From NCBI RefSeq assembly GCF_021228295.1, contig NZ_JAJQPD010000008.1:163069-227068 (forward strand): a DNA stretch of 64,000 nucleotides. Direction: 5' to 3'. Made by a program: the position numbers and the translations under genes. Below the pieces are notes generated by a model. That model was not told the origin of the DNA and ran no database searches. It worked only from the letters and a program-made list of their open reading frames with translations. The first letter of the stretch is position 1, and each line of letters opens with the position of its first letter. This DNA comes from Agromyces humatus (GTDB taxonomy: Bacteria; Actinomycetota; Actinomycetes; Actinomycetales; Microbacteriaceae). Below are positions 24,334 to 32,271 of the stretch, one piece after another.

Positions 24334-25384
24334 CCATCTGAAGCCGGAGCTCGCGTTCAGGCAGGAGATCGACCGGCTGTGGCGTGCAGTGCGCGCGCTC
24401 GGCAACGCGACCCCGCTCGCGTCCTCATCGATCGGTCGAGGCGGCATCCGCATCTACGACGGCGGCATCATCACCGTCGAGAACGGTGGCATCAGCGTCA
24501 TCGGGTGGATCGACGTCAGCGGCGAGATCCGCATCGCCGGCACCCTCCGAGGCACGGGCGACATCGTGTGGACGGGTGACGCGTCGTTCTCGGGCGACAC
24601 GACGATCGGGGGGAACCTCGACGTCACAGGTGCGACAGCGATCTCGGGCACCCTGGACGTGACCGGGGCGACGACGCTGCAGGCGCTCGTCACCCTCCTG
24701 AACGATCTTCGGGTGCAGGGTGGCGGGAAGATCACGATCACGGGCGGCCCGTCACCGATCACGCTGCAGAACGGGACGCTGTCGTTCGGGACGGGCGCAC
24801 AGCTCGACGCCGACGGAGGGGGCGCGCGCCTAGTCGCCTCCGGCGGCTCCGGGCCTCGCGCGTTCGCCTTCCCCGGCTCGGTCGGGATGCAGCACAGCCT
24901 CGGGCACTCCGTCATCGTCACGGGGACGCAGACCACGATCGAGGGCGGCCTTCAGGCGTTCGGCAATAAGAGCTTCGTGATGGAGCCCCCGACGAAGCCC
25001 GGCAAGCTCCTGCGCCACGGTTCGACAGAGTCGCCCGTGTCCGGCATCGAGTACTGGGGTGAAGCGGAACTCGACGACGACGGCAACGCGAGAGTCGAGC
25101 TGCCGGAGTACTTCGAGGCGCTCGCGAAGCCCAAGGGTCGCATCGTCCTGGTCTCGCCCGTTGACGAGCTCTTCTGGGTGGCGGCGTCGCGGATCAAGGA
25201 CGGCGCTTTCACCGCGAAGGGTCAGCCTGGCGGCACGTTCTCATGGCTCGTGAAGGCCGAACGGTACGGCGGCGACTTCGACCTCGAGTCCGACATCGAC
25301 GCCAACGATCTGACCGGCACCATCGACTCTCAACCCCTACGGCGACGCACTGTCGCAGATCCCACCGAAGGAGAAGCACCATGA
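24326..25384 (+). CDS. phage tail-fibre / minor tail-like protein
   Basis: 352 residues, SD GGAGGAG. An N-terminal helical segment precedes a long beta-repeat region (GGIITVENGGISVIGWIDVSG, FSGDTTIGGNLDVTG, ISGTLDVTG) typical of phage fibre shafts. The C-terminal 110 residues (SPVSGIEYWGEAELDDDGNARVELPEYFEAL...DELFWVAASR...GTFSWLVKAERYGGDF) match the layout of actinophage minor-tail receptor-binding proteins. No other tail gene is present. Translation is coupled upstream through the 26-codon frame and downstream by a 4-bp overlap. Confidence 0.75.
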   Translation: MVDHLKPELAFRQEIDRLWRAVRALGNATPLASSSIGRGGIRIYDGGIITVENGGISVIGWIDVSGEIRIAGTLRGTGDIVWTGDASFSGDTTIGGNLDVTGATAISGTLDVTGATTLQALVTLLNDLRVQGGGKITITGGPSPITLQNGTLSFGTGAQLDADGGGARLVASGGSGPRAFAFPGSVGMQHSLGHSVIVTGTQTTIEGGLQAFGNKSFVMEPPTKPGKLLRHGSTESPVSGIEYWGEAELDDDGNARVELPEYFEALAKPKGRIVLVSPVDELFWVAASRIKDGAFTAKGQPGGTFSWLVKAERYGGDFDLESDIDANDLTGTIDSQPLRRRTVADPTEGEAP

Positions 25385-25758
25385 CCGATTACAAGACCAA
25401 GGCAACCGAGATCCTCGCCAAGACCGAGGACCTCGCACGCGACCTCGAATCACATCTCGGGCTCGCCGCTCGCACGCGCGAGTGGAACCCGACGTTCGAC
25501 ACCGCGAGCGAGTTCCGCGCGGAGCGCCCCGAAGGCCAGTCGGTCGAACGGCAGACGCACACGGACCGATTCGTCTCGGAGTACCACAACCAGGCGTCGC
25601 AGGCAGCCAAGGCCGTGCAGGAGCTCCAGCAGCCCGGCCAGACGCTCACGACCGCAGAGGCCGCCGCGCGAGACACGATCCTCGCGCTCGTCGACGAGAT
25701 CCACGCCGTCCAGACCCACGACGACGCGATCGCGCTCGTCGCCACCATCAACGAGTAG
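25381..25758 (+). CDS. helical protein of unknown function, 125 aa
   Basis: ATG overlaps the tail-fibre stop by 4 bp. Mostly alpha-helical with a Gln-rich central helix (YHNQASQAAKAVQELQQPGQTL). No membrane segment. Expression coupled to the fibre gene suggests a structural or chaperone role (inference). Confidence 0.7.
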   Translation: MTDYKTKATEILAKTEDLARDLESHLGLAARTREWNPTFDTASEFRAERPEGQSVERQTHTDRFVSEYHNQASQAAKAVQELQQPGQTLTTAEAAARDTILALVDEIHAVQTHDDAIALVATINE

Positions 25759-25767
25759 GAGAACAAC

Positions 25768-26109
25768 ATGACCATCAACAAGATCACCGCGCCAGACCCG
25801 GAGGCGATCGCGACCATCGGCGACACCAACCACCACGACCGCGGCGTTCGCATCGTGCTCGGCGTGGGCTACACCACGAACGACAGCATCGCCGAGTGGG
25901 CATCGCGCCGGGGCTACAGCGTCGAGGTCGTCGACGAGATCCCGCAGGACCACCTCGACAAGGTCGCCCGGCTCGACGCGTACAGCGTCCAGTTCCTCGG
26001 CTCGCTCACCGACGCAACCGACCCCGACCAGCGATTCAAGGTCACCGCCGCCGACGGGCACACCGTCGTCGACCTCCGCGACGTCATCAACGGCACCACC
26101 ACCGCCTGA
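25768..26109 (+). CDS. unknown protein, 113 aa
   Basis: SD TAGGAG before the ATG, 9 bp after the previous gene. Alpha/beta-like sequence (GVRIVLGVGYTTNDSIAEWASRRGYSVEVVDEIP). No recognised family. Member of the fibre operon. Confidence 0.65.
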   Translation: MTINKITAPDPEAIATIGDTNHHDRGVRIVLGVGYTTNDSIAEWASRRGYSVEVVDEIPQDHLDKVARLDAYSVQFLGSLTDATDPDQRFKVTAADGHTVVDLRDVINGTTTA

Positions 26110-26129
26110 CCCCCGAGAGGACAGACACC

Positions 26130-26879
26130 ATGACGATCTACATCACCAGCGTGCGCTCGTTCGCCGAGACCATCCGCAACGCACGCGAGCGGGCGGCGAC
26201 GCTCGCCCGATCGCTGTCGGACGCGATCGCCCGGGCCCGCACGTTCACCGACCCCGACCTTTCCGACCAGGGCGTCGCCGCGAAGCGCGCCGAGCTCGAA
26301 GCCACGTTCCGCGCCGCCGCGCAGACGGACCTGCAGAAGCTGACGGCGGAGGTGTCGCACGCCCGGCAGTACCTCGCCCAGGCTGCACGCGAGAACACGC
26401 AGCTGCCGAACGACGCGGCCGGCCTGATCCGTGCCGAGCAGAAGTGGCGGCAGGTCGAGAAGATCCTCGACGCCGGCGGCGACCTGCTCTCCCAGATCCG
26501 CACCGCCGACGCTGACACCGCCCTCGCGATCGCCGAGTTCGGCCCGTCGTGGGTGCAGGCGCAGAGTGTCCGCCCGCAGGGCCTGACGGGCGCTGTCGCG
26601 GCCGGCCTCACTCCTGACGGCGTGCAGGGCGGAGATCCCGCGGCCAGCGTGCGCAGAGCGGTGAGCGCCCGTCTCGCGGACGTCACGACCGACCCGACGC
26701 TCGCGGAGCTCCTGCGGGTTGACAGCGCCGCGGATGGGCACGTCGCCACCGTCGAGCCGTGGCTGACCGCCGCGTCGAACCTCGTCGAGTACGGCACCGC
26801 TGACCTGCTCGGCGCTGCCCTCGCATCCCAGATCGCCCAGCCCAGCACCGAACCCGCCCCGGCTGAGGCCGCGGCCTAA
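26130..26879 (+). CDS. helical protein with FTDPDL motif, paralogue 1
   Basis: 249 residues, SD GAGAGGA. Long charged helices in the first 160 residues (NARERAATLARSLSDAIARARTFTDPDLSD). It resembles the next gene product: both have FTDPDL[ST] near residue 40, then about 100 helical residues, then DADTALAIAEFGPS versus DADGLLALERFAPQ. Coiled-coil-like; virion or scaffold role is conceivable but unproven. Confidence 0.7.
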   Translation: MTIYITSVRSFAETIRNARERAATLARSLSDAIARARTFTDPDLSDQGVAAKRAELEATFRAAAQTDLQKLTAEVSHARQYLAQAARENTQLPNDAAGLIRAEQKWRQVEKILDAGGDLLSQIRTADADTALAIAEFGPSWVQAQSVRPQGLTGAVAAGLTPDGVQGGDPAASVRRAVSARLADVTTDPTLAELLRVDSAADGHVATVEPWLTAASNLVEYGTADLLGAALASQIAQPSTEPAPAEAAA

Positions 26880-26900
26880 CCCGAATAGGAGACACACACC

Positions 26901-27662
26901 ATGGGAGTACTCGAAGCCAAGAAGGCCACGACCCAGATCGCGCGCCTCGCGCAGAACCTGCAGACGCGCCTTCTCGCGCACGACGCGTTCACCGACCCGG
27001 ACCTCACGAGCGAGGCCCGCCAGCGGCGCCGCGAAGAGCGCGTAGCCGCGTCGCTCACGGACGCGCGCCGCAAGGCCGCCGCGATCCTCAAGACCGCACA
27101 GGACGGTGCGGCGTTCGCCGACCGGCAGCTCGACGCCTACCGGCCGAAGCTCGACCCCAACGACGTCGCCCAGCTCACCCGCACCGCCCAGGCGTGGCAG
27201 ATGACGATCGAGCCGCTGCGAGCCCAGGGCAAGAACTGGGCCGAGATCGCGGCAGTCACCGACGCCGACGGGCTCCTCGCGCTCGAGCGGTTCGCCCCGC
27301 AGACCATCCGCCTGCAGGAGTCCGCCCGCGATGCGGAGATCATCATGGCGAACCTGCAGCGCGCCAGCGACCGCCGTCTCGCGGAGATCCACACCGACGA
27401 GCCCGCGCGGCAGCGGTTCGTGGACGCGGCTGATGCGCAGAAGTACCTCGGCGCGGTGTCGGCGATCGCGAGCGGGATCGAGGGGGTCACGAAGCCGACC
27501 GACGCCACGGCCGTGATGATCAGCGTCAAGCGAAACATCCACCCGCTCGGCACACTGCCCACGGAGCCGCCCGCGACGTCGGAGCAGCTCGACCGCACGC
27601 TCTCCGCTGCCACCCACGGCGGCATGGGAGCACACGAGCTCGCCGCGTCCGTCCCCGCCTGA
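26901..27662 (+). CDS. helical protein with FTDPDL motif, paralogue 2
   Basis: 253 residues, SD AATAGGAG. Shares FTDPDL at residues 31-36 and the DADGLLALERFAPQTIRLQ block with the preceding protein, indicating an old tandem duplication. Long helices, no cysteines, no membrane segment. Function unknown. Confidence 0.7.
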   Translation: MGVLEAKKATTQIARLAQNLQTRLLAHDAFTDPDLTSEARQRRREERVAASLTDARRKAAAILKTAQDGAAFADRQLDAYRPKLDPNDVAQLTRTAQAWQMTIEPLRAQGKNWAEIAAVTDADGLLALERFAPQTIRLQESARDAEIIMANLQRASDRRLAEIHTDEPARQRFVDAADAQKYLGAVSAIASGIEGVTKPTDATAVMISVKRNIHPLGTLPTEPPATSEQLDRTLSAATHGGMGAHELAASVPA

Positions 27663-27669
27663 GGCGACC

Positions 27670-27834
27670 ATGGGCAAGAAGAGGAAGAAGCCGCGGCCGC
27701 CGGCACCAGCGACACAGGCGGAGTCGTACGAGCAGATGGCCGCGGAGCTCGTGGCCCGCGGGCTCGCGTCGCCCCTGATCCTCGATTCACCCGGGCGGAG
27801 GCGCCGCGACGTCCGCCCAGACGACACCGCCTAG
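27670..27834 (+). CDS. very basic 54-aa protein
   Basis: ATG 7 bp after the previous stop. Begins MGKKRKKPRPPAPATQ, then a short helix (ESYEQMAAELVARGL) and a basic end (GRRRRDVRP). Could bind nucleic acid. Last gene before a terminator hairpin. Confidence 0.6.
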   Translation: MGKKRKKPRPPAPATQAESYEQMAAELVARGLASPLILDSPGRRRRDVRPDDTA

Positions 27835-27849
27835 CCCGACACCGAAACT

Positions 27850-27884
27850 GGGGCCGGCGTGACCTTGCACAGCACGCCGGCCCC
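27850..27884 (+). terminator. 12-bp stem terminator of the fibre operon
   Basis: GGGGCCGGCGTG (27850-27861) pairs perfectly with CACGCCGGCCCC (27873-27884). Confidence 0.75.
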
Positions 27885-27908
27885 ACCGAACCGACAAAGG
27901 GAACCATC

Positions 27909-28211
27909 TTGACCAGCATCCCCGGCTACACCACCCTCAAGCGGCAGGCACGCAAGGCGAGACGAGACGCCGAGGACACCGCCTCACGCGAGCTCTTCGC
28001 CTGGCACAAGGCCGAGAAGGAACGACTCGATACGGATGCGTCTCTGAGCATCGCAGAGCGTCAGTACCAGGAGCGCCAGCTGCTCATGGAGTTCGGTCGA
28101 CGGTCGAAGCGATTGCTCGCGAAGGCGAAGCGCGACAACACTGTACCGAAGCTCCTCGAGCGGTCGGCTCGCGCGGAGATCGAGGCGAAGCGCGAGGAGC
28201 TCGACGGATGA
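27909..28211 (+). CDS. basic helical protein, 100 aa
   Basis: TTG start with AAAGGGAAC upstream. Almost entirely charged helix (KRQARKARRDAEDTASRELFAWHKAEKERL). Stop overlaps the next start by 4 bp. No family recognised. Confidence 0.6.
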   Translation: MTSIPGYTTLKRQARKARRDAEDTASRELFAWHKAEKERLDTDASLSIAERQYQERQLLMEFGRRSKRLLAKAKRDNTVPKLLERSARAEIEAKREELDG

Positions 28212-28555
28212 ACGAGCTTGCCAGCCTCCTCGACCACATGGAGCGTGGCCGCTGGCCCGTTCAGAGCGACGAGGAGGCGTGGCGTCTGCTCGCAACGTGG
28301 GCGTTCCAGACGGAGTGCCTCCAGACGGACGAGGCCGAGAACGTCGCGTGGGAGACCGAGATGCGCGAACTACTGCGCCGTGACCTTCCCTACGCCGAGT
28401 TCGTCGAACAGCGCATGGCCGCTCTCTCGCGGCGTCTGCAGGCCCGAAAGCTCGCGCAGACGAACCTCCGCTACAAGTACGGATTCAAGCCCCGCAGCGG
28501 GTCGCTCGTGCGGCGCGACGTGCGGCGCTTCTACCGCTCATGGTCGGAAGACTGA
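28208..28555 (+). CDS. unknown protein, 115 aa
   Basis: ATGA overlap with the previous gene. Acidic first half, basic second half ending YKYGFKPRSGSLVRRDVRRFYRSW. No recognised domain; co-expressed with the 27909 gene. Confidence 0.65.
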   Translation: MNELASLLDHMERGRWPVQSDEEAWRLLATWAFQTECLQTDEAENVAWETEMRELLRRDLPYAEFVEQRMAALSRRLQARKLAQTNLRYKYGFKPRSGSLVRRDVRRFYRSWSED

Positions 28556-28580
28556 TCCGACCTGTGGGGTAACGGCCGTC

Positions 28581-28653
28581 GCGGTGCACACGCGTTGCAC
28601 ACACGCGGCGAAGTGGCCAACGATTCACTGGGCGCGCGGGCAGGGGATCTGAC
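28581..28653 (-). repeat. arm B of the 73-bp inverted repeat
   Basis: Inverted partner of 22236-22308; contains TGCACAC at 28585 and 28596 (the GTGTGCA pair on the other strand). Lies just after the 28208 gene. Confidence 0.75.
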
Positions 28654-28706
28654 AGCAGATCACATGGCGCAGACCCCTGAGGGTGCTCAGGGTGGTCATC
28701 TCGGCA

Positions 28707-28733
28707 TGACGCACGCGCGTACGCGCCTCGCGC
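28707..28733 (+). repeat. direct repeat left of the 246-aa gene
   Basis: TGACGCACGCGCG...ACGCGCCTCGCGC; closely matches 29579-29607, so the 28783 gene is bracketed. Confidence 0.6.
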
Positions 28734-28770
28734 ACGAGAGTCGAACGTTCGACAGCGGTCACGAGTTGGG

Positions 28771-28776
28771 TAGTCT
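28771..28776 (+). promoter_or_regulatory. -10 box, leaderless (TAGTCT)
   Basis: TAGTCT ends 6 nt before the ATG at 28783. Confidence 0.55.
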
Positions 28777-28782
28777 CGGCCT

Positions 28783-29523
28783 ATGTCGAATCCGGCGACT
28801 GAGCTCGCGCAAATCCTTGAATCGTGGGAGGTCCCGCGAGGTCAGAGTGCATACAACGCACGCGCGGTTGAGGGTGAGGACAACGTTGCGTTCTGGACTC
28901 GGCAAGCGCAGGCTGTGACTCTGCTTAGGGCCGTGATAGCTGAGATCGATGCGATGCAGGCCGCTGGCGATGACGTCTCTGCCTACTCCGCGTACATTGC
29001 CACCTGGTCGGAAGGAATCTTCTGCTTCCACAACGGATGGCAGTCGGGACACTCGCAGGGAGGCACTGCCGTCGAGATGCCCTCATTGCTCGCGCTCAAG
29101 TCGCTGGGCCTTCTCTTATCGAAGACAGGACGAGCGGTCGGCTCAAGCCCCACACAGCGCGCCACCCTGCTCGCCTGCCTTGCCGAGGCGCTGCAGCTGA
29201 TCGAGAGCGAGCTCGACGACTGGGACCGATCGGAGAAGGAGTATCTCTATCGTCTGGTGGCGTCAGCGCGTGGCGCGCTCGAGGAGCACCCGCTCCTGGG
29301 TGAAATCGACATCCGGAAGCTGCTGAACGAGCTGATCGGCGCTCTCACTGGGGTCGCGCTGGATCTCCGGGCCTCGGAGGGGAAGACGGACCGGTTCGAC
29401 AGGATCATGAACTGGGTCGCGTCGACTGCCGGCGTCGTTCGGGGCATCGTGTATGACGCAGAGGCTCTTGCGAGTCTTGGGGTCGCTGTCGGCACGATCG
29501 CGGCGGTCACCGGCAGCCAGTGA
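28783..29523 (+). CDS. unknown 246-aa cargo protein
   Basis: Own leaderless promoter and flanking direct repeats set it apart from its neighbours. Mostly helical; first half contains IATWSEGIFCFHNGWQSGHSQGG, second half ends with a hydrophobic Gly/Ala-rich segment (AEALASLGVAVGTIAAVTG) that could touch or enter a membrane. No motif identifies an enzyme. In this position (a moron-like slot expressed on its own) a defence or exclusion role is possible but not shown. Confidence 0.75.
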   Translation: MSNPATELAQILESWEVPRGQSAYNARAVEGEDNVAFWTRQAQAVTLLRAVIAEIDAMQAAGDDVSAYSAYIATWSEGIFCFHNGWQSGHSQGGTAVEMPSLLALKSLGLLLSKTGRAVGSSPTQRATLLACLAEALQLIESELDDWDRSEKEYLYRLVASARGALEEHPLLGEIDIRKLLNELIGALTGVALDLRASEGKTDRFDRIMNWVASTAGVVRGIVYDAEALASLGVAVGTIAAVTGSQ

Positions 29524-29578
29524 AGGGGAAGGGCCCCGTGAAGTGCTGGACGCGGGTTATGTTCTGCATCCTCGGGCC

Positions 29579-29607
29579 TGACGCACGCGTGCACACGCGC
29601 CTCGCGC
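29579..29607 (+). repeat. direct repeat right of the 246-aa gene
   Basis: TGACGCACGCGTG...ACACGCGCCTCGCGC, 2 bp longer than its partner at 28707-28733. Confidence 0.6.
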
Positions 29608-29696
29608 GCGCGCATGGGCGTGACCGGTCGACTGCGGCAGCCGGGGATGGCCTCAACAGCGCTTAGGGCATCCCGGTCAGTTGTCGCGGTCCGGGG

Positions 29697-29723
29697 AAGG
29701 GTGTCCGCCTGGGTGACACCCTT
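29697..29723 (-). terminator. 9-bp stem terminator
   Basis: AAGGGTGTC and GACACCCTT pair around a 9-nt loop, immediately after the stop of the minus-strand gene at 29726. Confidence 0.65.
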
Positions 29724-29725
29724 CG

Positions 29726-30082
29726 TCAGCGGAATGTGCCGTTGTGGTGCCGGTTGACGTTGTAGAGGGCGTAGGAGAGGCGTTTCTCCGCCTTGGTGGG
29801 TCTGCCGCTGCGCGTCATGGTCGTGGTGAGCGCGAGGTATTGGTTGAGGAGCTTGTCTTCCTTGGTGACGCGGGCAGCCCAGAGGTCGACCTGGCGGGCG
29901 TGGGTGGCGATCGCGGTCTGGGTGGAGCGGTCGAACCAGAGGCCGTAGTCGCGTGCGATGTTCGTGACCGAGCCGGGCGAGATGCCGTGCTCGCGTGCGA
30001 TGGCGTTGCGACCCTTGCCGGCGCGGATATCGGCGGCGACAGCTTCGCGGGTGCTGCGGGGGAGCGGGAGCGGCTTGGGCAT
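29726..30082 (-). CDS. small HTH protein, possible terminase small subunit
   Basis: 118 residues from the ATG at 30082, chosen for AGGAGG 5 nt upstream. HTH near residues 12-40 (REAVAADIRAGKGRNAIAREHGISPGSVTNIARDYG) and a helical C-terminal half (WAARVTKEDKLLNQYLALTTTMTR). Such short HTH-plus-helix proteins include phage small terminases, and satellites often carry one, but a plain transcription factor is equally possible. Confidence 0.6.
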   Translation of the reverse strand: MPKPLPLPRSTREAVAADIRAGKGRNAIAREHGISPGSVTNIARDYGLWFDRSTQTAIATHARQVDLWAARVTKEDKLLNQYLALTTTMTRSGRPTKAEKRLSYALYNVNRHHNGTFR

Positions 30083-30117
30083 TGAGCCTCCTGCCTCCAT
30101 TGTTCCCGGGATACCAC

Positions 30118-30405
30118 CTAATCCTCGGCTCGTGGCGCCGGATAGTCGAACTTCGGGTAGCCCTTGAACCCTGGAGCGTGCGACTGTATGAACGCCTGAT
30201 GCGTCGCCTCGAGCGCGGCCCGCAGCGTCCGGTACCGGCCGACGATCGACCCGGCGAACTCTGCCACGTATCCAACTTCGGCACCGACGCGGACGATCCG
30301 CACGACGCCGTACGCCCGGCCGTTCGTGTCGGCGAGCGTCCACACGCCGGGCGTACGCTCGTCGGTTCCGAGGAACGGATGCCAGCGCGGTCGAAACTCG
30401 GGCAA
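30118..30405 (-). CDS. unknown small element protein, 95 aa
   Basis: TTG start selected for GAGAGGAG 6 nt upstream. Sequence LPEFRPRWHPFLGTDERTPGVWTLADTNGRAYGVVRIVRVGAEVGYVAEFAG...LEATHQAFI resembles small beta-strand proteins common in actinophages. A TACAAT box on the minus strand at 30449-30454 is a good -10. Precedes the HTH gene at 30082. Confidence 0.65.
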   Translation of the reverse strand: MPEFRPRWHPFLGTDERTPGVWTLADTNGRAYGVVRIVRVGAEVGYVAEFAGSIVGRYRTLRAALEATHQAFIQSHAPGFKGYPKFDYPAPRAED

Positions 30406-30504
30406 CGGTGCTCCTCTCGTGGGGAGCGCGCCGGCCCGCGCAGTGCCGATTGTAGTAGCCAGACTCGGGTGAGAATCGCCCAATTCTCGGGAGAGGATGG
30501 AGGA

Positions 30505-31200
30505 ATGCTGTTCGCCTTCATCGATGAGTCCTACACGAAGGACCGCTACTACGTTGCGGCGGTGTTAGTCGACGCGGACGATCTCAGGGCGCTCTCGGCG
30601 GCCGTGGCGCGTTCAGCGGAGTATGCCGCGGGCTATGGGGTGGAACTCGGGACCGAGTTTCATGCGCACAGCATCATGTCGGGGCGTGATGGTTGGGAGC
30701 CTGTACAGGGGAAACCTCGGGCAGCGATCGCAATCTATCGGGATCTCCTTCGGGAGCTTTCAGGTCTGCCCGTCTCGATCTACATTGAGGGCGTCGACGT
30801 CCCGAGACTCAATGCGCGGTACCGGTACCCTGACCCACCGCACCTCGTCACTCTGCGTCACGTTCTAGAGGATCTCCAGCAGGCCGCAGCCATGCGCGGC
30901 GACCAGGTGATCGTGATCTGCGACGAGGTTACCGATCAGGAGGCGCACAGCAAGAAGTTCGGCGAGTACCAGTTGATCGGCACACCCGGCTACCGATCAA
31001 CAACGCTCTCGCGTATTGAGCAGTTCATGTTCGCTGATTCGCGCCAGTCGCCCGGCCTCCAGTTCGCGGACGCTGTCGCGTACCTCTATCGCCGGCGTGA
31101 CGCACACACCGAATCATCCGCGCGAACCGCGCGAGCTGTAGAGGATCTCTGGGCGGTCATTCGACCTCGCGCGCGCAAAGCGCGCCGTTGGGACCCTTAA
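30505..31200 (+). CDS. DUF3800 domain protein
   Basis: 231 residues from the ATG at 30505, SD GAGAGG. FAFIDESYTKDRYYVAAVLVDAD at the start, then the conserved FHAHSIMSG, VIVICDEVTD and SPGLQFADAVAYLYRRR near the end are the DUF3800 landmarks; the conserved acidic residues suggest an RNase H-like fold. The family is frequent in phages and mobile elements; activity is not established. Confidence 0.85.
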   Translation: MLFAFIDESYTKDRYYVAAVLVDADDLRALSAAVARSAEYAAGYGVELGTEFHAHSIMSGRDGWEPVQGKPRAAIAIYRDLLRELSGLPVSIYIEGVDVPRLNARYRYPDPPHLVTLRHVLEDLQQAAAMRGDQVIVICDEVTDQEAHSKKFGEYQLIGTPGYRSTTLSRIEQFMFADSRQSPGLQFADAVAYLYRRRDAHTESSARTARAVEDLWAVIRPRARKARRWDP

Positions 31201-31203
31201 GCA

Positions 31204-31230
31204 CTAATACCCCGCGAGGCGGGGTATTAG
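31204..31230. terminator. perfect 12-bp stem terminator
   Basis: CTAATACCCCGC and GCGGGGTATTAG around a 3-nt loop, 4 nt after the DUF3800 stop; symmetrical enough to act in both directions. Confidence 0.8.
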
Positions 31231-31367
31231 GCGGACAACGCTCCGGTATCCGGCTCGTCGTACGACCACGGTAACACGCAACGTTGAGCGATCGCTGGAT
31301 TTTCTTGACAAACGGCGCGATCCATGGTTGCCACCGGGAGCAGTGTTCTTCCCGATGAGACGCATGT

Positions 31368-31502
31368 TTACGATGCGCCCTCGGGTGCCCGTTCGATGAC
31401 GGAGACGACGCACGTGCGGCAGATGTACCGGCCGGCCCTCCAGATCGTTCGCGTGCCGCAGACCGGGCAGTCCGGCTCCGTCGCGATCAGGTCGTCATCC
31501 AT
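31368..31502 (-). CDS. 44-aa zinc-ribbon protein
   Basis: MDDDLIATEPDCPVCGTRTI...RYICRTCVVSVIE: two CxxC knuckles (CPVC, CRTC) 13 residues apart form a complete small zinc ribbon. The minus-strand TAGCCT box 6 nt before the ATG supports expression as a leaderless message. Tiny zinc ribbons often accompany phage DNA metabolism; partner unknown. Confidence 0.65.
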   Translation of the reverse strand: MDDDLIATEPDCPVCGTRTIWRAGRYICRTCVVSVIERAPEGAS

Positions 31503-31508
31503 GCTGGA

Positions 31509-31514
31509 AGGCTA
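31509..31514 (-). promoter_or_regulatory. -10 box, leaderless (TAGCCT)
   Basis: TAGCCT on the minus strand, 6 nt before the ATG at 31502. Confidence 0.5.
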
Positions 31515-31528
31515 CGACCAGGCATCTG

Positions 31529-31534
31529 TAGGGT
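31529..31534 (+). promoter_or_regulatory. -10 box, leaderless (TAGGGT)
   Basis: TAGGGT, 7 nt before the ATG at 31542; its divergent partner box is only 14 bp away. Confidence 0.45.
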
Positions 31535-31541
31535 GGCGCCC

Positions 31542-31706
31542 ATGCCAAGCCGTGAGCAGTGCATCGCGGCGTTCGCAGCGCACGCCCTGCGAGTCGCGAC
31601 CCGTATCGCACAGGACGACCTCGATGCCGTGCACGACGGAGCCCGCGACTTAGGGCCTGAGATCCCGCCTCAGCCCGCCGCCGCGGCCTCTGCCAGCTCA
31701 TCCTGA
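31542..31706 (+). CDS. 54-aa helical protein
   Basis: MPSREQCIAAFAAHALRVATRIAQDDLDAVHDGARDLG followed by an Ala/Pro/Ser tail. Its 3' end overlaps the end of the convergent 32209 gene by 37 bp, and it uses one rare TTA codon, so it is less certain than its neighbour. Confidence 0.45.
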   Translation: MPSREQCIAAFAAHALRVATRIAQDDLDAVHDGARDLGPEIPPQPAAAASASSS

Positions 31707-32209
31707 ACCCACTGATCGGCATACTCGGGGCAGTAGGCGGAAGCGCCCGCCGAGAAGACGACGAAGTTGTTCGCGGTCGGGTGCTGCGCATCCGCGGATT
31801 CGACCAGCGTCACACTCTCGTGCGAGCCGCCCGACGCCAGCACGTTGCACGCCTGGTGCGCGAGCGCGATCCGGTCAGCTTCCGGCATCGATATCAACGG
31901 TTCCACTGCTCGCCCTGGCCCGGTCATGTTGATGACGGCGAGATCGGGCGCGACGACGAGGCAGGGGAAGTCATCGCCGGACTGCGCGTAGCAGACGCCA
32001 CCCGGCGCGGTGAGGGCCTCGACGTCGACTGCCGGCTCGGTCGGGTCGGGCGTCGGTGTGGGCTCGGCGGGCACGGCGGTCGCTGCGGGCTCGCCCGCCT
32101 GTACCTCTGGCTCGCCCGGGGTGAGGGCTCCCGTCGCGGCGACGGCGACCCCACCGCCGAGGACGAGCACACCGGCAACGGCTGCAACAGCGATCCACTT
32201 CTTGGCCAT
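31670..32209 (-). CDS. secreted DUF732-like protein
   Basis: 179 residues from the ATG at 32209 (TAGGCT 7 nt upstream, leaderless). Residues 1-25 are a signal or anchor (KKWIAVAAVAGVLVLGGGVAVAA), then a Pro/Thr-rich linker and a compact domain with four Cys and the pattern ALAHQACNVLASGG...FSAGASAYCPEYADQW, as in the actinobacterial DUF732 family. Sits at the attR end, where lysogenic-conversion genes usually lie; could alter the host surface. Confidence 0.7.
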   Translation of the reverse strand: MAKKWIAVAAVAGVLVLGGGVAVAATGALTPGEPEVQAGEPAATAVPAEPTPTPDPTEPAVDVEALTAPGGVCYAQSGDDFPCLVVAPDLAVINMTGPGRAVEPLISMPEADRIALAHQACNVLASGGSHESVTLVESADAQHPTANNFVVFSAGASAYCPEYADQWVQDELAEAAAAG

Positions 32210-32216
32210 GCCTCGG

Positions 32217-32222
32217 AGCCTA
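32217..32222 (-). promoter_or_regulatory. -10 box, leaderless (TAGGCT)
   Basis: TAGGCT on the minus strand, 7 nt before the ATG at 32209. Confidence 0.5.
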
Positions 32223-32271
32223 GCGGCCACCACCATGCCGAACTCTCGGCGGGTTCGATCCGGAGCACTGT

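Noticed and set aside
25914..27827. 637-aa minus-strand frame
   Set aside because: Antisense to the FTDPDL genes; no start signal, no domain.
31204..31413. 69-aa minus-strand frame
   Set aside because: Its end lies in the terminator hairpin, it has no start signal and its Arg-rich content is that of an antisense shadow.
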